In this document: piece by piece, positions 1 to 8,631 of the stretch
How positions within the stretch are numbered: position 1 is the first letter of the stretch
Layout: each line of letters starts with the position of its first letter
Assembly: GCF_002000245.1 (NCBI RefSeq)
Contig: NZ_MTCM01000009.1
Span: 86,274 to 150,273 of the forward strand
Direction of reading: 5' to 3'
Length of the DNA: 64,000 nt
Source: Sphingobacterium sp. CZ-UAM
GTDB taxonomy: Bacteria > Bacteroidota > Bacteroidia > Sphingobacteriales > Sphingobacteriaceae
The notes under the pieces: model-generated
Database searches by the model: none
Seen by the model: only the letters and a program-made list of their open reading frames with translations
What the model was told of the DNA's origin: nothing
Made by a program: the position numbers and the translations under genes

Positions 1-1
1 C

Positions 2-268
2 GCAATTTGTTTTGGAATTGGTTTCGGGATATTCGATGCAAACAATATGCCTATTCTTTGTCAGATCGTGCCGAACAACTTGCGTGCAACAGCTTATGGG
101 TTCATGAATATGGTAGGTGTATTTGCCGGTGCGGCGATAACCCAATGGTTGGGCAAGTTTAAAGATGAAGGGCACTTTGGACTGGGCTTCGCGCTGCTAG
201 GCGGAGCAGTATTAATCGCTCTTTTATTGCAGCTGCTATTGCTGAAACCGAAAGAGACGGAGGAATAA
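2..268 (+). CDS. MFS transporter, C-terminal fragment (candidate sialic acid permease)
   Basis: The reading frame is open from base 2 to the TAA at 266-268, so only the last 88 residues of a protein that begins outside the window are seen. It shows two hydrophobic segments, a short loop with LRATAYG, and a charged tail ending KPKETEE. The RATAYG-type loop and the helix pattern are typical of the last two helices of major facilitator transporters. The next gene starts on the last base of its stop codon (TAATG), so the two are probably co-translated. In Bacteroides and Tannerella a MFS permease (NanT) sits with sialidase and epimerase genes, which makes sialic acid or an acetylated amino sugar the likely substrate; that is inference from context. 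The internal Met at 47 is not the start. Confidence 0.75.
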   Translation, partial: AICFGIGFGIFDANNMPILCQIVPNNLRATAYGFMNMVGVFAGAAITQWLGKFKDEGHFGLGFALLGGAVLIALLLQLLLLKPKETEE

Positions 269-2403
269 TGATTTCCTTAATATATCAGGCAATGAAGATG
301 AAATCTATAATTGGGTCGATCGCCAATCGCATGCTGAAAAAGCTGATGTTTTTTTTAAGTTTGATTGTTCCTTTTTCAAGCGCTCTGGGACAAGTACCTA
401 TTAAGGTCGCTTGTATCGGTAACTCCATAACCTTTGGCTATGGTCTCGTTCATCCGGCACAGGATTCTTATCCCGTTCAACTCCAAGCCCTGCTGGGACA
501 GGAGTTTGAGGTGCGTAATTTTGGTCATTCGGGGGCTACACTATTGCGTAAAGGGCATAGACCGTATGATAAAACGCCTGAATACCGAAAGGCATTGGCT
601 TTTAAACCCGATGTTACCATTATCCATCTGGGACTCAATGATACAGATCCAAGAAATTGGCCGAATTATAGAAATTCATTTTCATCGGATTATGCAGCAT
701 TGATTGACTCCATACGGGCTGTAAACCCAGAGATGCAGATTTATATATGTCGGTTGACACCGATTTTTAGTGGCCATCCGCGTTTCCTATCCGGGACACG
801 TGAGTGGTATGATCAAATTCAGGCACTTTTACCACAGATAGCGGCGAGTAATCAGGTGGGATTGATTGATCTCCATACGCCGCTTCATACTCGAATTGAT
901 TTGTTTGATGATTATTTGCATCCAAATCGACAAGGGGCAGCAATAATCGCAAGACAGGTAGCTAATGTATTAAGCCCCCTTAAACAGGACTTGCAAGTGG
1001 CTGAAACGCTCGGGTCGGATATGGTACTCCAACGTGACTGGGAAAATAGTATCCATGGTAAGGGGACTGCTGCTGCTGAGGTAAAAATTGTATTTAATAA
1101 AATGACTTTTAAGACCATCGTGCGTCTTGATGGCTCGTGGGCAGTCAAACTTCCCAAGATGATGGCCGGGGGGCCTTACGATATCCTGATACACTCGGGT
1201 AATAAAAAAATAGAATTAAAAAATATCCTCTTTGGCGATGTATATCTTGCTTCTGGACAATCGAACATGGCTTTTGAACTTCGTAGAGCCACAAAAGGTG
1301 AACAGTTAATCAAAGATGCAGCTGGCTTAAAGAATCTACGCCTTTTTAAATGCCGCAATTTAGCTGAAACCAACGCGGTTGCGTGGGATACCGCTACCTT
1401 AAAAAAAGTCAACGACTTACTGTATTTTGATGGTGCTTGGAATGTGGCTACATCAGATGAAGCGGCAGGGTTTTCCGCTGTAGCCTATTCTTTCGCTGAA
1501 CAAACCGCTAGAGAACAACATATTCCTATTGGTATTATTGATTTATCCGTGGGTGGATCTAATACGGAATCATGGATTGACCGCAAGTCTTTAGAAAACG
1601 ACGATCTGCTGGCCTCTTATATCCACAATTGGCGGAAATCAGATTTTCTGCAGGACTTTTGCCGGGAGCGCGCCAGTCAAAATTTGCTTCATTCAACAAT
1701 AAGGAACCAACGCCACCCTTATCAGCCGGCCTACAATTTTGAAGCAGGAGTCAATAAATGGCTGGATACAGGTTTGAAAGCGATACTTTGGTACCAAGGT
1801 GAAAGCAATACCCATAACATGGAACTTCATGAGCGCCTTTTCAAAACATTGGTGTCTTCCTGGCGAAAAAATTTCAATCAGCATCTGCCTTTTTATTTTG
1901 TTCAGCTGACGAGTTTGGATAGACCTTCATGGGGTGACTTTAGAAACTCGCAACGCTTATTGGAGAAACAGATTGAAGATACCCACATGGCAGTAACAGT
2001 TGATCTCGGTGATTCTTTGGATGTACATCCGCACGAAAAGTTATTGGTAGGTCAGCGTCTGGCCAACTTGGTGAGTAAATATGTATATGGAGCATCGTTG
2101 AATGCGAATCATCCGGAGCCCGTAAGATGCAAGGTCCAAGCGGATAAGCTGTTATTGACATTCGATCATTGTGTCCGATTAGAAGTAAAGGGCAACGGCC
2201 CTCTAAAAGGTTTTCAATTGGTGGACAATAGGGGCAGAATATTCGATGGTAACGCTAGTATCGTATCGGACAATGTCGTCGAGATCCGAAAACCAACGGT
2301 AGATCTGATCAGACTGCTGTATGGATACGAACCTTTCAGCCGGGCAAATCTTCAGAACGAAATTGGTACACCAGTGTCCACCTTTGATTTGAGAATAAAG
2401 TAA
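268..2403 (+). CDS. Sialate O-acetylesterase with two SGNH-hydrolase domains
   Basis: This secreted esterase probably removes O-acetyl groups from sialic acids so that the sialidase downstream can act. Two hydrolase units are visible. The N-terminal GDSL-like unit has IGNSITFG (nucleophile Ser53), GLND near 122-125 and DYLH at 215-218. The second, a SASA-type unit, has ASGQSNMAF (Ser332), WYQGESN at 508-514 and DVHP at 585-588. Both keep complete catalytic blocks, so it looks like a true bifunctional fusion. A hydrophobic signal segment spans residues 24-38; the ATG codons at 298 and 331 would give a more normal signal peptide than the one at 268. The ATG at 268 overlaps the previous stop and has GGAGGA just upstream. 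Family assignment is firm; the specificity of the N-terminal unit is not known. Confidence 0.88.
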   Translation: MISLIYQAMKMKSIIGSIANRMLKKLMFFLSLIVPFSSALGQVPIKVACIGNSITFGYGLVHPAQDSYPVQLQALLGQEFEVRNFGHSGATLLRKGHRPYDKTPEYRKALAFKPDVTIIHLGLNDTDPRNWPNYRNSFSSDYAALIDSIRAVNPEMQIYICRLTPIFSGHPRFLSGTREWYDQIQALLPQIAASNQVGLIDLHTPLHTRIDLFDDYLHPNRQGAAIIARQVANVLSPLKQDLQVAETLGSDMVLQRDWENSIHGKGTAAAEVKIVFNKMTFKTIVRLDGSWAVKLPKMMAGGPYDILIHSGNKKIELKNILFGDVYLASGQSNMAFELRRATKGEQLIKDAAGLKNLRLFKCRNLAETNAVAWDTATLKKVNDLLYFDGAWNVATSDEAAGFSAVAYSFAEQTAREQHIPIGIIDLSVGGSNTESWIDRKSLENDDLLASYIHNWRKSDFLQDFCRERASQNLLHSTIRNQRHPYQPAYNFEAGVNKWLDTGLKAILWYQGESNTHNMELHERLFKTLVSSWRKNFNQHLPFYFVQLTSLDRPSWGDFRNSQRLLEKQIEDTHMAVTVDLGDSLDVHPHEKLLVGQRLANLVSKYVYGASLNANHPEPVRCKVQADKLLLTFDHCVRLEVKGNGPLKGFQLVDNRGRIFDGNASIVSDNVVEIRKPTVDLIRLLYGYEPFSRANLQNEIGTPVSTFDLRIK

Positions 2404-2435
2404 ACCTAAACGAATTGATGTAAAAACTGGAAAAG

Positions 2436-3656
2436 ATGAAACAGACAAATATAAAAGATACAACAAAAATACTAGACGCTGCTTATTTGAAAGAATTGGA
2501 AGTCTTTTATAGCGATAAGCTTTTAAAAGATACCCTTCCATTTTGGTTTCCTCGATCAATTGACCATGAGTGTGGTGGCTATCTATTTATGCGGGATCAG
2601 GACGGTACTTTGATTGATACAGATAAAGCTGTATGGATACAGGGCCGGGCATGTTGGTTGCTCGCGACCCTTTACAATACGGTTGAAGAAAAAGAAGAAT
2701 GGTTGGAAGCCGCTCGCATTGGCTATGAATTTCTGAAGAAATATTGTTTTGATGCAAATGGCAAAATGTATTTTCATGTAGACCGTCAGGGAAATCCAAT
2801 TCGTATGCGTCGTTATTTTTTCTCCGAGACATTTGCGGCCATAGCATTTGCTGCCTATGCAAAAGCAGCCGGAGATCCGGATATTGCCGCAGAAGCTCGA
2901 CGTCTATTTGGCATATGCATAGACTATGCAAATGGTGTAAAATTGATCGAGCCCAAATATGAACCAACAAGACCAATGAAGGGAATAGGCGTACCGATGA
3001 TTATGATCAACACGGCACAGCAGATCCGCGAAACTATTGGTGACCCACGTTGTGACCAAGTCATCAGTTCCTGTATAGCGGAAATCGAAAGAGATTTTGT
3101 AAAAGATGATATTCGATGTGTCATGGAACAGGTGGGGCTGCAGGGCGAAATTATCGACCATATCGATGGACGTACACTCAATCCGGGCCATGCTATTGAG
3201 GGTGCTTGGTTTATTTTGCATGAAGCAAGATATCGGAATGGGGATCCGGATTTGGTTGGCCTTGGCTGTCGTATGTTGGATTATATGTGGGAACGCGGTT
3301 GGGACAAAGAATATGGCGGGATACTCTATTTCAAGGATGTTTATAATAAGCCTGTTCAAGAATACTGGCAGGACATGAAATTTTGGTGGCCGCAGAATGA
3401 AACGATTATAGCCACATTACTTGCTTATGTTATGACGGGTGCCCCGAAATATAAGCATTGGCATCAACAAATCAATCAGTACGCTTATGATCATTTTCAT
3501 GATAAAACGAATGGTGAATGGTTTGGGTATCTTCACCGGGATGGAACCATAGCCCAAACCGCAAAGGGAAATTTATTTAAAGGGCCTTTTCATCTCCCGC
3601 GTCAGGAGTGGTATTGTATGCAAGTTTTGAAGGAATTTAGTTCGATTAAGTTATAA
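2436..3656 (+). CDS. N-acylglucosamine 2-epimerase (AGE/RenBP family)
   Basis: The cytoplasmic enzyme interconverts N-acetylmannosamine and N-acetylglucosamine. It is the route by which Bacteroidota such as B. fragilis and Tannerella feed sialic-acid-derived ManNAc into amino-sugar metabolism without the ManNAc-6-P epimerase of enterobacteria. At 406 residues it has the normal length of the (alpha/alpha)6-barrel family. The signature NPGHAIEGAW (His252, Glu255) and a C-terminal His in FHLPRQEW (His386) are in place; these correspond to the catalytic histidines of the family. No signal peptide is present. It lies 32 bp after the esterase and 6 bp before the hexosaminidase, so it is within the operon. 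It could be called nanE in the Bacteroides sense, but that symbol means another enzyme in E. coli, so I leave it blank. Confidence 0.9.
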   Translation: MKQTNIKDTTKILDAAYLKELEVFYSDKLLKDTLPFWFPRSIDHECGGYLFMRDQDGTLIDTDKAVWIQGRACWLLATLYNTVEEKEEWLEAARIGYEFLKKYCFDANGKMYFHVDRQGNPIRMRRYFFSETFAAIAFAAYAKAAGDPDIAAEARRLFGICIDYANGVKLIEPKYEPTRPMKGIGVPMIMINTAQQIRETIGDPRCDQVISSCIAEIERDFVKDDIRCVMEQVGLQGEIIDHIDGRTLNPGHAIEGAWFILHEARYRNGDPDLVGLGCRMLDYMWERGWDKEYGGILYFKDVYNKPVQEYWQDMKFWWPQNETIIATLLAYVMTGAPKYKHWHQQINQYAYDHFHDKTNGEWFGYLHRDGTIAQTAKGNLFKGPFHLPRQEWYCMQVLKEFSSIKL

Positions 3657-3662
3657 ATTGTT

Positions 3663-5645
3663 ATGCGAAGGTATTGCGATACAAATAGCTGTTTTGTTAA
3701 GCTGATTGTTTTTTTGTGCTTAATTATCAACCCCTTCTTTTGTTTTGCTGGCACAGGAAGCCCTTTGCTGCCCATGCCCCAGTCTGTAGACTGGAAAACA
3801 GGTCACTACCATCTTGAGCAGGGAGTCAATATACAGGTAAAAGGGGAAATATCCAACGCTAATAAACAGGGGCTGATCGTATTATTAGCAAATAGTAACA
3901 TACAAAAGGTTGATTTTGACAATACAAGGCAAGCTACTTTATCCATTCGTTGTGGGATGGAATTGCGTTTGCCTTCGGAATCTCTGGAAGCTTACCGAAT
4001 TGTTGTTGATCCGAAAGGAATACAGATTGAGGCCAAAAGCAATGCCGGTATTTTTTATGCTTTACAAACCTTGCGTCAACTGGGCGGTAGCAATGGCAAG
4101 TTCCCCTATTGTTCGATTACCGATTATCCTTCTTTCCGTTGGCGGGGATATCTGGTGGACGTGGGGCGCAATTATCAAAGCCTGGCTTTGTTGAAGGAAC
4201 AGATTGATATCATGGCTAAGTATAAATTGAATGTTTTTCATTTCCATTTTACCGAAGATATTGCTTGGCGACTGATCAGTAAAAAATATCCAGGTTTAAC
4301 GGATTCATCGAATATGGAGCGCTGGAAGGGGAAATATTATACTGTCGAAGAGATGAAGGAGCTGATTCAGTATTGTCATGATCGGCATATCCAGCTCGTA
4401 CCTGAGATAGATATGCCGGGACATTCGGCGGCTTTTCGCCGTTATTTTAAAACAGATATGCAAAGCGATAGTGGTACTGCAATGGTCAAGGAGCTCGTCC
4501 GAGAATTTGCGACGACCTATCCAGGATTGCCCTATCTGCATATTGGTGGCGATGAAGTGAAGATTCATAATCAGCGATTTTTACCGGAAATGACCAGATG
4601 GATTGAACAACTTGGAATGAAGACTATCGGTTGGGATCCAGGTGGTAATCTACAGCCACAGACAATACGTCAGCTTTGGATGGGAGGACCTCAGCCGATT
4701 ACAAACGATTATCCTTTTGAGGTGATTGATTCAAAGCATCTGTATATCAATCATATGGATCCATTGGAGACGGTAACAGCACTGTTTTATAGACAATTGG
4801 GCGGACAGCCGAGCGAAAACAAGAAGTTGCTTGGAGCGACGTTATGTTCATGGCCAGATCGGGCTGTAAGTAATGAACGTGATGTGTTTCATCAAAATGC
4901 TATTTATCCCGCATTGCTTGTTTTTGCGGAACGCAGTTGGAGAGGTGGCGGAGAATTTGAATGGCGTAGTAATATCAGAACCGATGCCCGGGGACTTGCC
5001 GAATTTGCTGAATTTGAGGAGCGTTTGCTTCAACATAAGCGTTTGTACTTTAAAAATTTTATTTTCCCCTATTATCGGCAGAGTAAGCAAACATGGACAT
5101 TGTATGGGCCTTTTGAGAATAAGGGAAATCTGGATATGTCTTTAAATAAGGAGCGGGAGGGGCAGTTTCAAGCCTCTAAGCAGATTGGTGTGTTTTATGG
5201 GGGAACGATTGTATTGCGACATTGGTGGGCGGACGTGGTTCGTGGAGCAATTGATCGTCCGCTTAAAAATACCACCATATATGCAGTAAGCAAGATTTGG
5301 AGTGATCAGCCGGAGTACAAAAACTTCTGGATTGGCTTCAATGATCTCTCACGTTCCTATGCAAGCGATTCTCCTCATTTGGAGACCTGGGATGAAAGGA
5401 AAAGCAAACTTTGGATAAATGAAACGGAGGTGGTTCCGCCTAAATGGCAACATGCAGGTCAAAAGGGGAATCTCGAAATCCCGTTGGTGGATGAAGGATA
5501 TAGTTATCGTGTTCCTAGAAAAGTCAAGTTACGGCAGGGGTGGAATACCATTGTCGTAAAACTTCCTGTTGGAGAATTAAAGGGGACAGATTGGCAAAAT
5601 CCACTGAAATGGATGTTTACCTGTCTTCCTATTGATAATGAGTGA
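3663..5645 (+). CDS. Beta-N-acetylhexosaminidase, GH20
   Basis: The exported glycosidase removes terminal beta-GlcNAc or GalNAc, the sugars exposed once sialic acid and galactose are trimmed from glycoproteins or mucin. A signal peptide covers about residues 1-29 (hydrophobic core LIVFLCLIINPFF). It is followed by the alpha/beta GH20b domain (about 35-150) and the catalytic TIM barrel opening at DYPSFRWRGYLVDVGRN. HFHFTED at 193-199 and the catalytic pair in HIGGDEV (Asp297, Glu298, the substrate-assisted mechanism) are intact. The roughly 170-residue C-terminal extension resembles the accessory domain of Bacteroidota hexosaminidases. No SPII lipobox is seen, so it is probably periplasmic. 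Its position between epimerase and sialidase supports a role in sialylated glycan breakdown. Confidence 0.93.
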   Translation: MRRYCDTNSCFVKLIVFLCLIINPFFCFAGTGSPLLPMPQSVDWKTGHYHLEQGVNIQVKGEISNANKQGLIVLLANSNIQKVDFDNTRQATLSIRCGMELRLPSESLEAYRIVVDPKGIQIEAKSNAGIFYALQTLRQLGGSNGKFPYCSITDYPSFRWRGYLVDVGRNYQSLALLKEQIDIMAKYKLNVFHFHFTEDIAWRLISKKYPGLTDSSNMERWKGKYYTVEEMKELIQYCHDRHIQLVPEIDMPGHSAAFRRYFKTDMQSDSGTAMVKELVREFATTYPGLPYLHIGGDEVKIHNQRFLPEMTRWIEQLGMKTIGWDPGGNLQPQTIRQLWMGGPQPITNDYPFEVIDSKHLYINHMDPLETVTALFYRQLGGQPSENKKLLGATLCSWPDRAVSNERDVFHQNAIYPALLVFAERSWRGGGEFEWRSNIRTDARGLAEFAEFEERLLQHKRLYFKNFIFPYYRQSKQTWTLYGPFENKGNLDMSLNKEREGQFQASKQIGVFYGGTIVLRHWWADVVRGAIDRPLKNTTIYAVSKIWSDQPEYKNFWIGFNDLSRSYASDSPHLETWDERKSKLWINETEVVPPKWQHAGQKGNLEIPLVDEGYSYRVPRKVKLRQGWNTIVVKLPVGELKGTDWQNPLKWMFTCLPIDNE

Positions 5646-5702
5646 TAGGTAGATATCCCTTTCGGAAATTTTAGATTGAATAATAATTAACATAAAATAG
5701 AT

Positions 5703-6860
5703 ATGAGGAAATTAGGTATTACAGCCGCATTAGTCCTATTGTTTGGAATCAGCCGCGCGCAGGAAGTCAATGTATTTGTTGCTGGTGAAGATGGTTATAA
5801 AAGCTATCGGATACCGGCTATTGTCAAAGATAAACAAGGCCGATTATTCGCCTTTGCCGAGGGAAGGGTGGATCATGCGGGAGACTTTGGGAATGTAGAT
5901 ATCGTTTATAAAATCAGTCCGGACAATGGTAAAACCTGGGGCCCATTGCATGTCGCTGTTGACAATGATAATTTGCAGGTCGGAAATCCTGCACCCCTGG
6001 TCGACTTGTTAGATCCGGCATATCCAAAAGGACGACTGTTACTTTTTTACAATACCGGTAATAATCACGAAGCAGAGGTGCGTAAAGGGAATGGTTTACG
6101 CGAGTGCTGGTCAATCAGTTCGACGGATGGTGGTAAAACCTGGTCCGATCCACAAAACATTACACTGCAAACCCATCGGCCCAATCAGCCTTCCGTGAAT
6201 GCACAATATGTTTTTCATGAGGACTGGCGCGCCTATGCAAATACACCAGGGCATGCATTGCAGTTTGATTCCGGTAAATATAAAGGACGGATCTATATTC
6301 CGGCGAATCATTCCGAAGGGAATCCAAAAGAGCATGGTAAAGATTATTTTGCCCATTCTTACTACTCGGACGACCACGGCAAAACATTCAAGATAGGGAA
6401 GAGTGTGAAATTTGAGGGATCAAACGAAACGATGGCAGCTCAGATCTCTGAAACTGGGTTGTATATGAATTCTCGCAATCAACAAGGCAATGTGAAAGAA
6501 CGGATCATATCGTATTCGAACGACGGCGGAGTAACTTGGGATACGACCTATTACGATAAAAACCTGCCCGACCCTGTCAATCAGGGATCTGTGCTTTCTT
6601 GGCAGGGGAAAGGCGGATACCAATTAGCTGTTTGCAATGCTGCCACATCGGACAGAAGAGATAATCTGACGCTCAGGTTGAGTAAGGATCAGGGGAAAAC
6701 CTGGTATTTCAATCGAGTTGTTGCCAAAGCTCCCGAAGGTGTAAAAGGTGACTATGCAGCCTACTCTGATTTAGTGCTTTTGACTAAAAATAAAATCGGT
6801 GTCTTATTCGAAAAGGAGAATTATCGAAAAATTGTGTTTGTGCCGGTAAAGCTCCAATAG
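5703..6860 (+). CDS. Exo-alpha-sialidase (neuraminidase), GH33
   Basis: It releases terminal sialic acid from glycoconjugates. A cleavable signal peptide (about residues 1-19, ending SRAQ) is followed by the canonical YRIP motif (Arg36 of the arginine triad). Five Asp boxes with the S-x-D-x-G-x-T-W pattern fall at about residues 72-79, 140-147, 222-229 (TF in place of TW), 272-279 and 327-334, which fits a six-bladed propeller. EGSNE near 238-242 is the likely region of the catalytic glutamate. The 385-residue length is a bare catalytic domain without carbohydrate-binding or lectin inserts. It is the last gene of the operon, 57 bp after the hexosaminidase, and no terminator is obvious directly after it. 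Confidence 0.95.
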   Translation: MRKLGITAALVLLFGISRAQEVNVFVAGEDGYKSYRIPAIVKDKQGRLFAFAEGRVDHAGDFGNVDIVYKISPDNGKTWGPLHVAVDNDNLQVGNPAPLVDLLDPAYPKGRLLLFYNTGNNHEAEVRKGNGLRECWSISSTDGGKTWSDPQNITLQTHRPNQPSVNAQYVFHEDWRAYANTPGHALQFDSGKYKGRIYIPANHSEGNPKEHGKDYFAHSYYSDDHGKTFKIGKSVKFEGSNETMAAQISETGLYMNSRNQQGNVKERIISYSNDGGVTWDTTYYDKNLPDPVNQGSVLSWQGKGGYQLAVCNAATSDRRDNLTLRLSKDQGKTWYFNRVVAKAPEGVKGDYAAYSDLVLLTKNKIGVLFEKENYRKIVFVPVKLQ

Positions 6861-7053
6861 CTATTGTTGCCCGAAAACGATTTTTGCAGCGTATTGATTC
6901 TACACCGATGTTGATGCTTAAATATATAATAAACAGGTGTATACAATGAATTTTATCTTCAACTGACCAACTTGGATATAAGTTTATGATGGAATAAATT
7001 TTCTGTCTAGAATGGACGCAGAAATGAGGGGGATGCAATAGAGGCTATATATC

Positions 7054-7088
7054 AAAAAAACACCTGAAGCGGGGAACTTCAGGTGTTT
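7054..7088. terminator. Perfect hairpin: minus-strand terminator or leader hairpin
   Basis: ACACCTGAAG and CTTCAGGTGT form a 10-bp stem around a short G-rich loop. The run of seven A on the left gives a U-tract only for minus-strand transcripts; on the plus strand the stem is followed by TTTAACC. It may end stray antisense transcription, or belong to the 5' leader of the broken gene at 7116. Confidence 0.5.
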
Positions 7089-7115
7089 AACCTAACCAAT
7101 TATTAACCTAAATTT

Positions 7116-7256
7116 ATGAAAAGTATACTTTTTAAAGTATAGGAAATTATGTTCAATATCCATGCCATTTTGCTTGTAGATCTTGGGTTATTTTTCTTTT
7201 GTGTTATTTTTGTTACAGAAATGACCTATCGTTTTTGTTTTGGCTATATGTTTTGA
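7116..7256 (+). pseudogene. Possible remnant of an outer-membrane receptor gene start
   Basis: An ATG at 7116 opens MKSILFKV and is stopped by TAG at 7140-7142. Reading through that stop gives EIMFNIHAILLV and a strongly hydrophobic run (LGLFFFCVIFV) before a TGA at 7254-7256, which looks like the signal peptide of a larger exported protein. The preceding stretch CCTAACCAATTATTAACCT (7091-7109) is of the kind found just before SusC/TonB-dependent receptor genes in Sphingobacteriaceae, as I recall them. Nothing further of a receptor follows. A SusC/SusD pair would be expected beside a glycan operon, so a decayed copy is plausible, but with only some 45 codons this is speculative. Confidence 0.3.
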
Positions 7257-7400
7257 CTAAAATTTATTGTTTGGGATAATTAATAAATTATCCGGATTTA
7301 GCGCTGTGATCGAGATACAAACGAAATTCATGTCAAAACAGAATAGAGACATTTTAGAGAAGTTGGTTATAAGGGGCGGCAAGTGCAATAATAAGAAATA

Positions 7401-7430
7401 CATCCTTGTTCAATAAAAACAAGGATGTGT
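7401..7430 (-). terminator. Terminator of the 7438-8425 gene pair
   Basis: CATCCTTGTT and AACAAGGATG pair across a short A-rich loop, with U-rich sequence after the stem on the minus strand. It begins 8 bp past the stop of the downstream gene. Confidence 0.7.
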
Positions 7431-7437
7431 AGATTGG

Positions 7438-7713
7438 CTAGAAATATAGTCGAAACAATTCCTCCCATTCAGCATCCAGATCACCTGCATAAACAGGCTG
7501 ATGCGCCCGATTGTACCAATAGCGGGCATTCCAGAGATCTCCCTCTTTGCGGTGAAGGTACGCATGTACATGGGCGGCTTTCCTATCGTCCAGCTGATCA
7601 ATGAGATCGTGTGCTGTTTTCCAATCTCCTTTTTTGTCATACCATAATGATTTTTGGAGGGCAGACCAGTCATGAACAGGACTGTCCAATAATTGAAACT
7701 CTTCTATTGTCAT
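7438..7713 (-). CDS. Conserved hypothetical protein, 91 aa
   Basis: I do not know a function for this small cytoplasmic protein. It is rich in Trp, His and Asp, has no signal peptide or membrane segment, and looks helical. It contains the phrases LWYDKKGDW, HVHAYLHRKEGD and WNARYWYNRA, which I associate with a widespread family of short uncharacterised proteins. The repeated W-x(n)-A-H spacing suggests TPR-like helical hairpins, though there are too few for a confident repeat call. It starts 4 bp after the stop of the secreted protein at 7718-8425, so the two are almost certainly one transcript. Confidence 0.7.
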   Translation of the reverse strand: MTIEEFQLLDSPVHDWSALQKSLWYDKKGDWKTAHDLIDQLDDRKAAHVHAYLHRKEGDLWNARYWYNRAHQPVYAGDLDAEWEELFRLYF

Positions 7714-7717
7714 CTTG

Positions 7718-8425
7718 TTAATTTGCTAATTCTTTACTCCAGATTTCATAGATATCATCTCCTTTTGAGCTTTTTCCGCTATGATGCCATTTATTACCTT
7801 CGAGCTTCCCGTTAAAATTAAGTTCTTGACCGACCTTATTATTGTCTCTTGAAAAGAATAGTATTTTCTCGGTGTAACGATTGTTTTTGTAAACATAGTG
7901 TCCACCCCCCGTTCCGTAAAATCCTTTTTGAGCTGGATTAATAGCGATCCATTGGAAGTAGCCATCAACCAGGATCTTTATTGTTTTGCGGTCCGCTTTT
8001 GGAATCTCATGCATCTTGGCTTCTTGCTGCCTGCCGGTAATTCTCCATAAAGCATCTAAATCTTGGGCGATGGCTTTCTGCCTTTTGAAAATTCGCTCGG
8101 AGTCCGGTGTCTTTATTTGGATCGCGTCATTTTGTATTTTAAAGTAAAGATTGGCTTTCTTCCCAATATGGGTCGAATCTTTTGTGTCATATTCGATCGT
8201 AATGCTGGTATTATTGCCTTGTTGTTGTATGGGGCCACCCCAGGTATAACCAAATTGCTTTTTGCTGTCATCATAGTCGATGAAGGAGAGGTAATGATCT
8301 TTGATCAAAATTAAGTTTTTGTTGGTACCTGCCGTGGAAATATACGCACCATCAGCAAGTTGTGCCTTAGCTTGGAAATGTACCGCTACAAGTGATAAGC
8401 ACAATAGTAAAATGCAGTTTCTCAT
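7718..8425 (-). CDS. Secreted hypothetical protein, 235 aa
   Basis: A signal peptide is clear (about residues 1-21, LLCLSLVAVHFQAKAQ). The mature part is beta-rich. Its C-terminal half, with ALWRITGR, ILVDGYFQWIAINPAQKGFYGTGGGHY and FFSRDNNKVG, matches in style a group of Bacteroidota proteins annotated only as membrane or secreted protein. The alternating hydrophobic pattern could be a lipocalin-like barrel; that is a guess. No enzyme motif is seen. It is first in a two-gene minus-strand operon with the 91-aa protein. Confidence 0.75.
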   Translation of the reverse strand: MRNCILLLCLSLVAVHFQAKAQLADGAYISTAGTNKNLILIKDHYLSFIDYDDSKKQFGYTWGGPIQQQGNNTSITIEYDTKDSTHIGKKANLYFKIQNDAIQIKTPDSERIFKRQKAIAQDLDALWRITGRQQEAKMHEIPKADRKTIKILVDGYFQWIAINPAQKGFYGTGGGHYVYKNNRYTEKILFFSRDNNKVGQELNFNGKLEGNKWHHSGKSSKGDDIYEIWSKELAN

Positions 8426-8526
8426 AACAAATCAAAACATGTGTCTTTTAAAGATACGAAATAAAACTGTTGGACTTTCTATATTAAGTATTATAATAAC
8501 CAATGCATACGGATTGACTTAAATGG

Positions 8527-8555
8527 AATGAGCCCGGTGGAATACCGAGCTCATT
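8527..8555 (-). terminator. Weak terminator after tex
   Basis: AATGAGCCCGGT and ACCGAGCTCATT form a 12-bp stem with one mismatch, about 80 bp past the tex stop. There is little U-tract, so it may be only a 3'-end hairpin. Confidence 0.4.
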
Positions 8556-8631
8556 ATATCAAAAACACTGCGTAAATTAGCCCAACTTATTGGGGTCAGA
8601 CCGAAAATCAGCCTTTATTTAATCGTAGGAT

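Larger units (their letters stand above)
6861..7437. other. 577-bp gap after the sialidase operon
   Basis: No intact gene is visible. The gap holds a strong hairpin (7054-7088), a leader-like stretch and broken reading frame (7116-7256), and the terminator of the minus-strand pair (7401-7430). I see nothing recognisable in 6861-7053 or 7257-7400. A 28-codon frame at 7330-7416 lacks any sign of a ribosome site and is not called. Confidence 0.6.

Noticed and set aside
7330..7416. Small open frame of about 28 codons between the receptor relic and the terminator
   Set aside because: Its end lies in the terminator hairpin, there is no ribosome-site or promoter signal, and the composition does not look coding.
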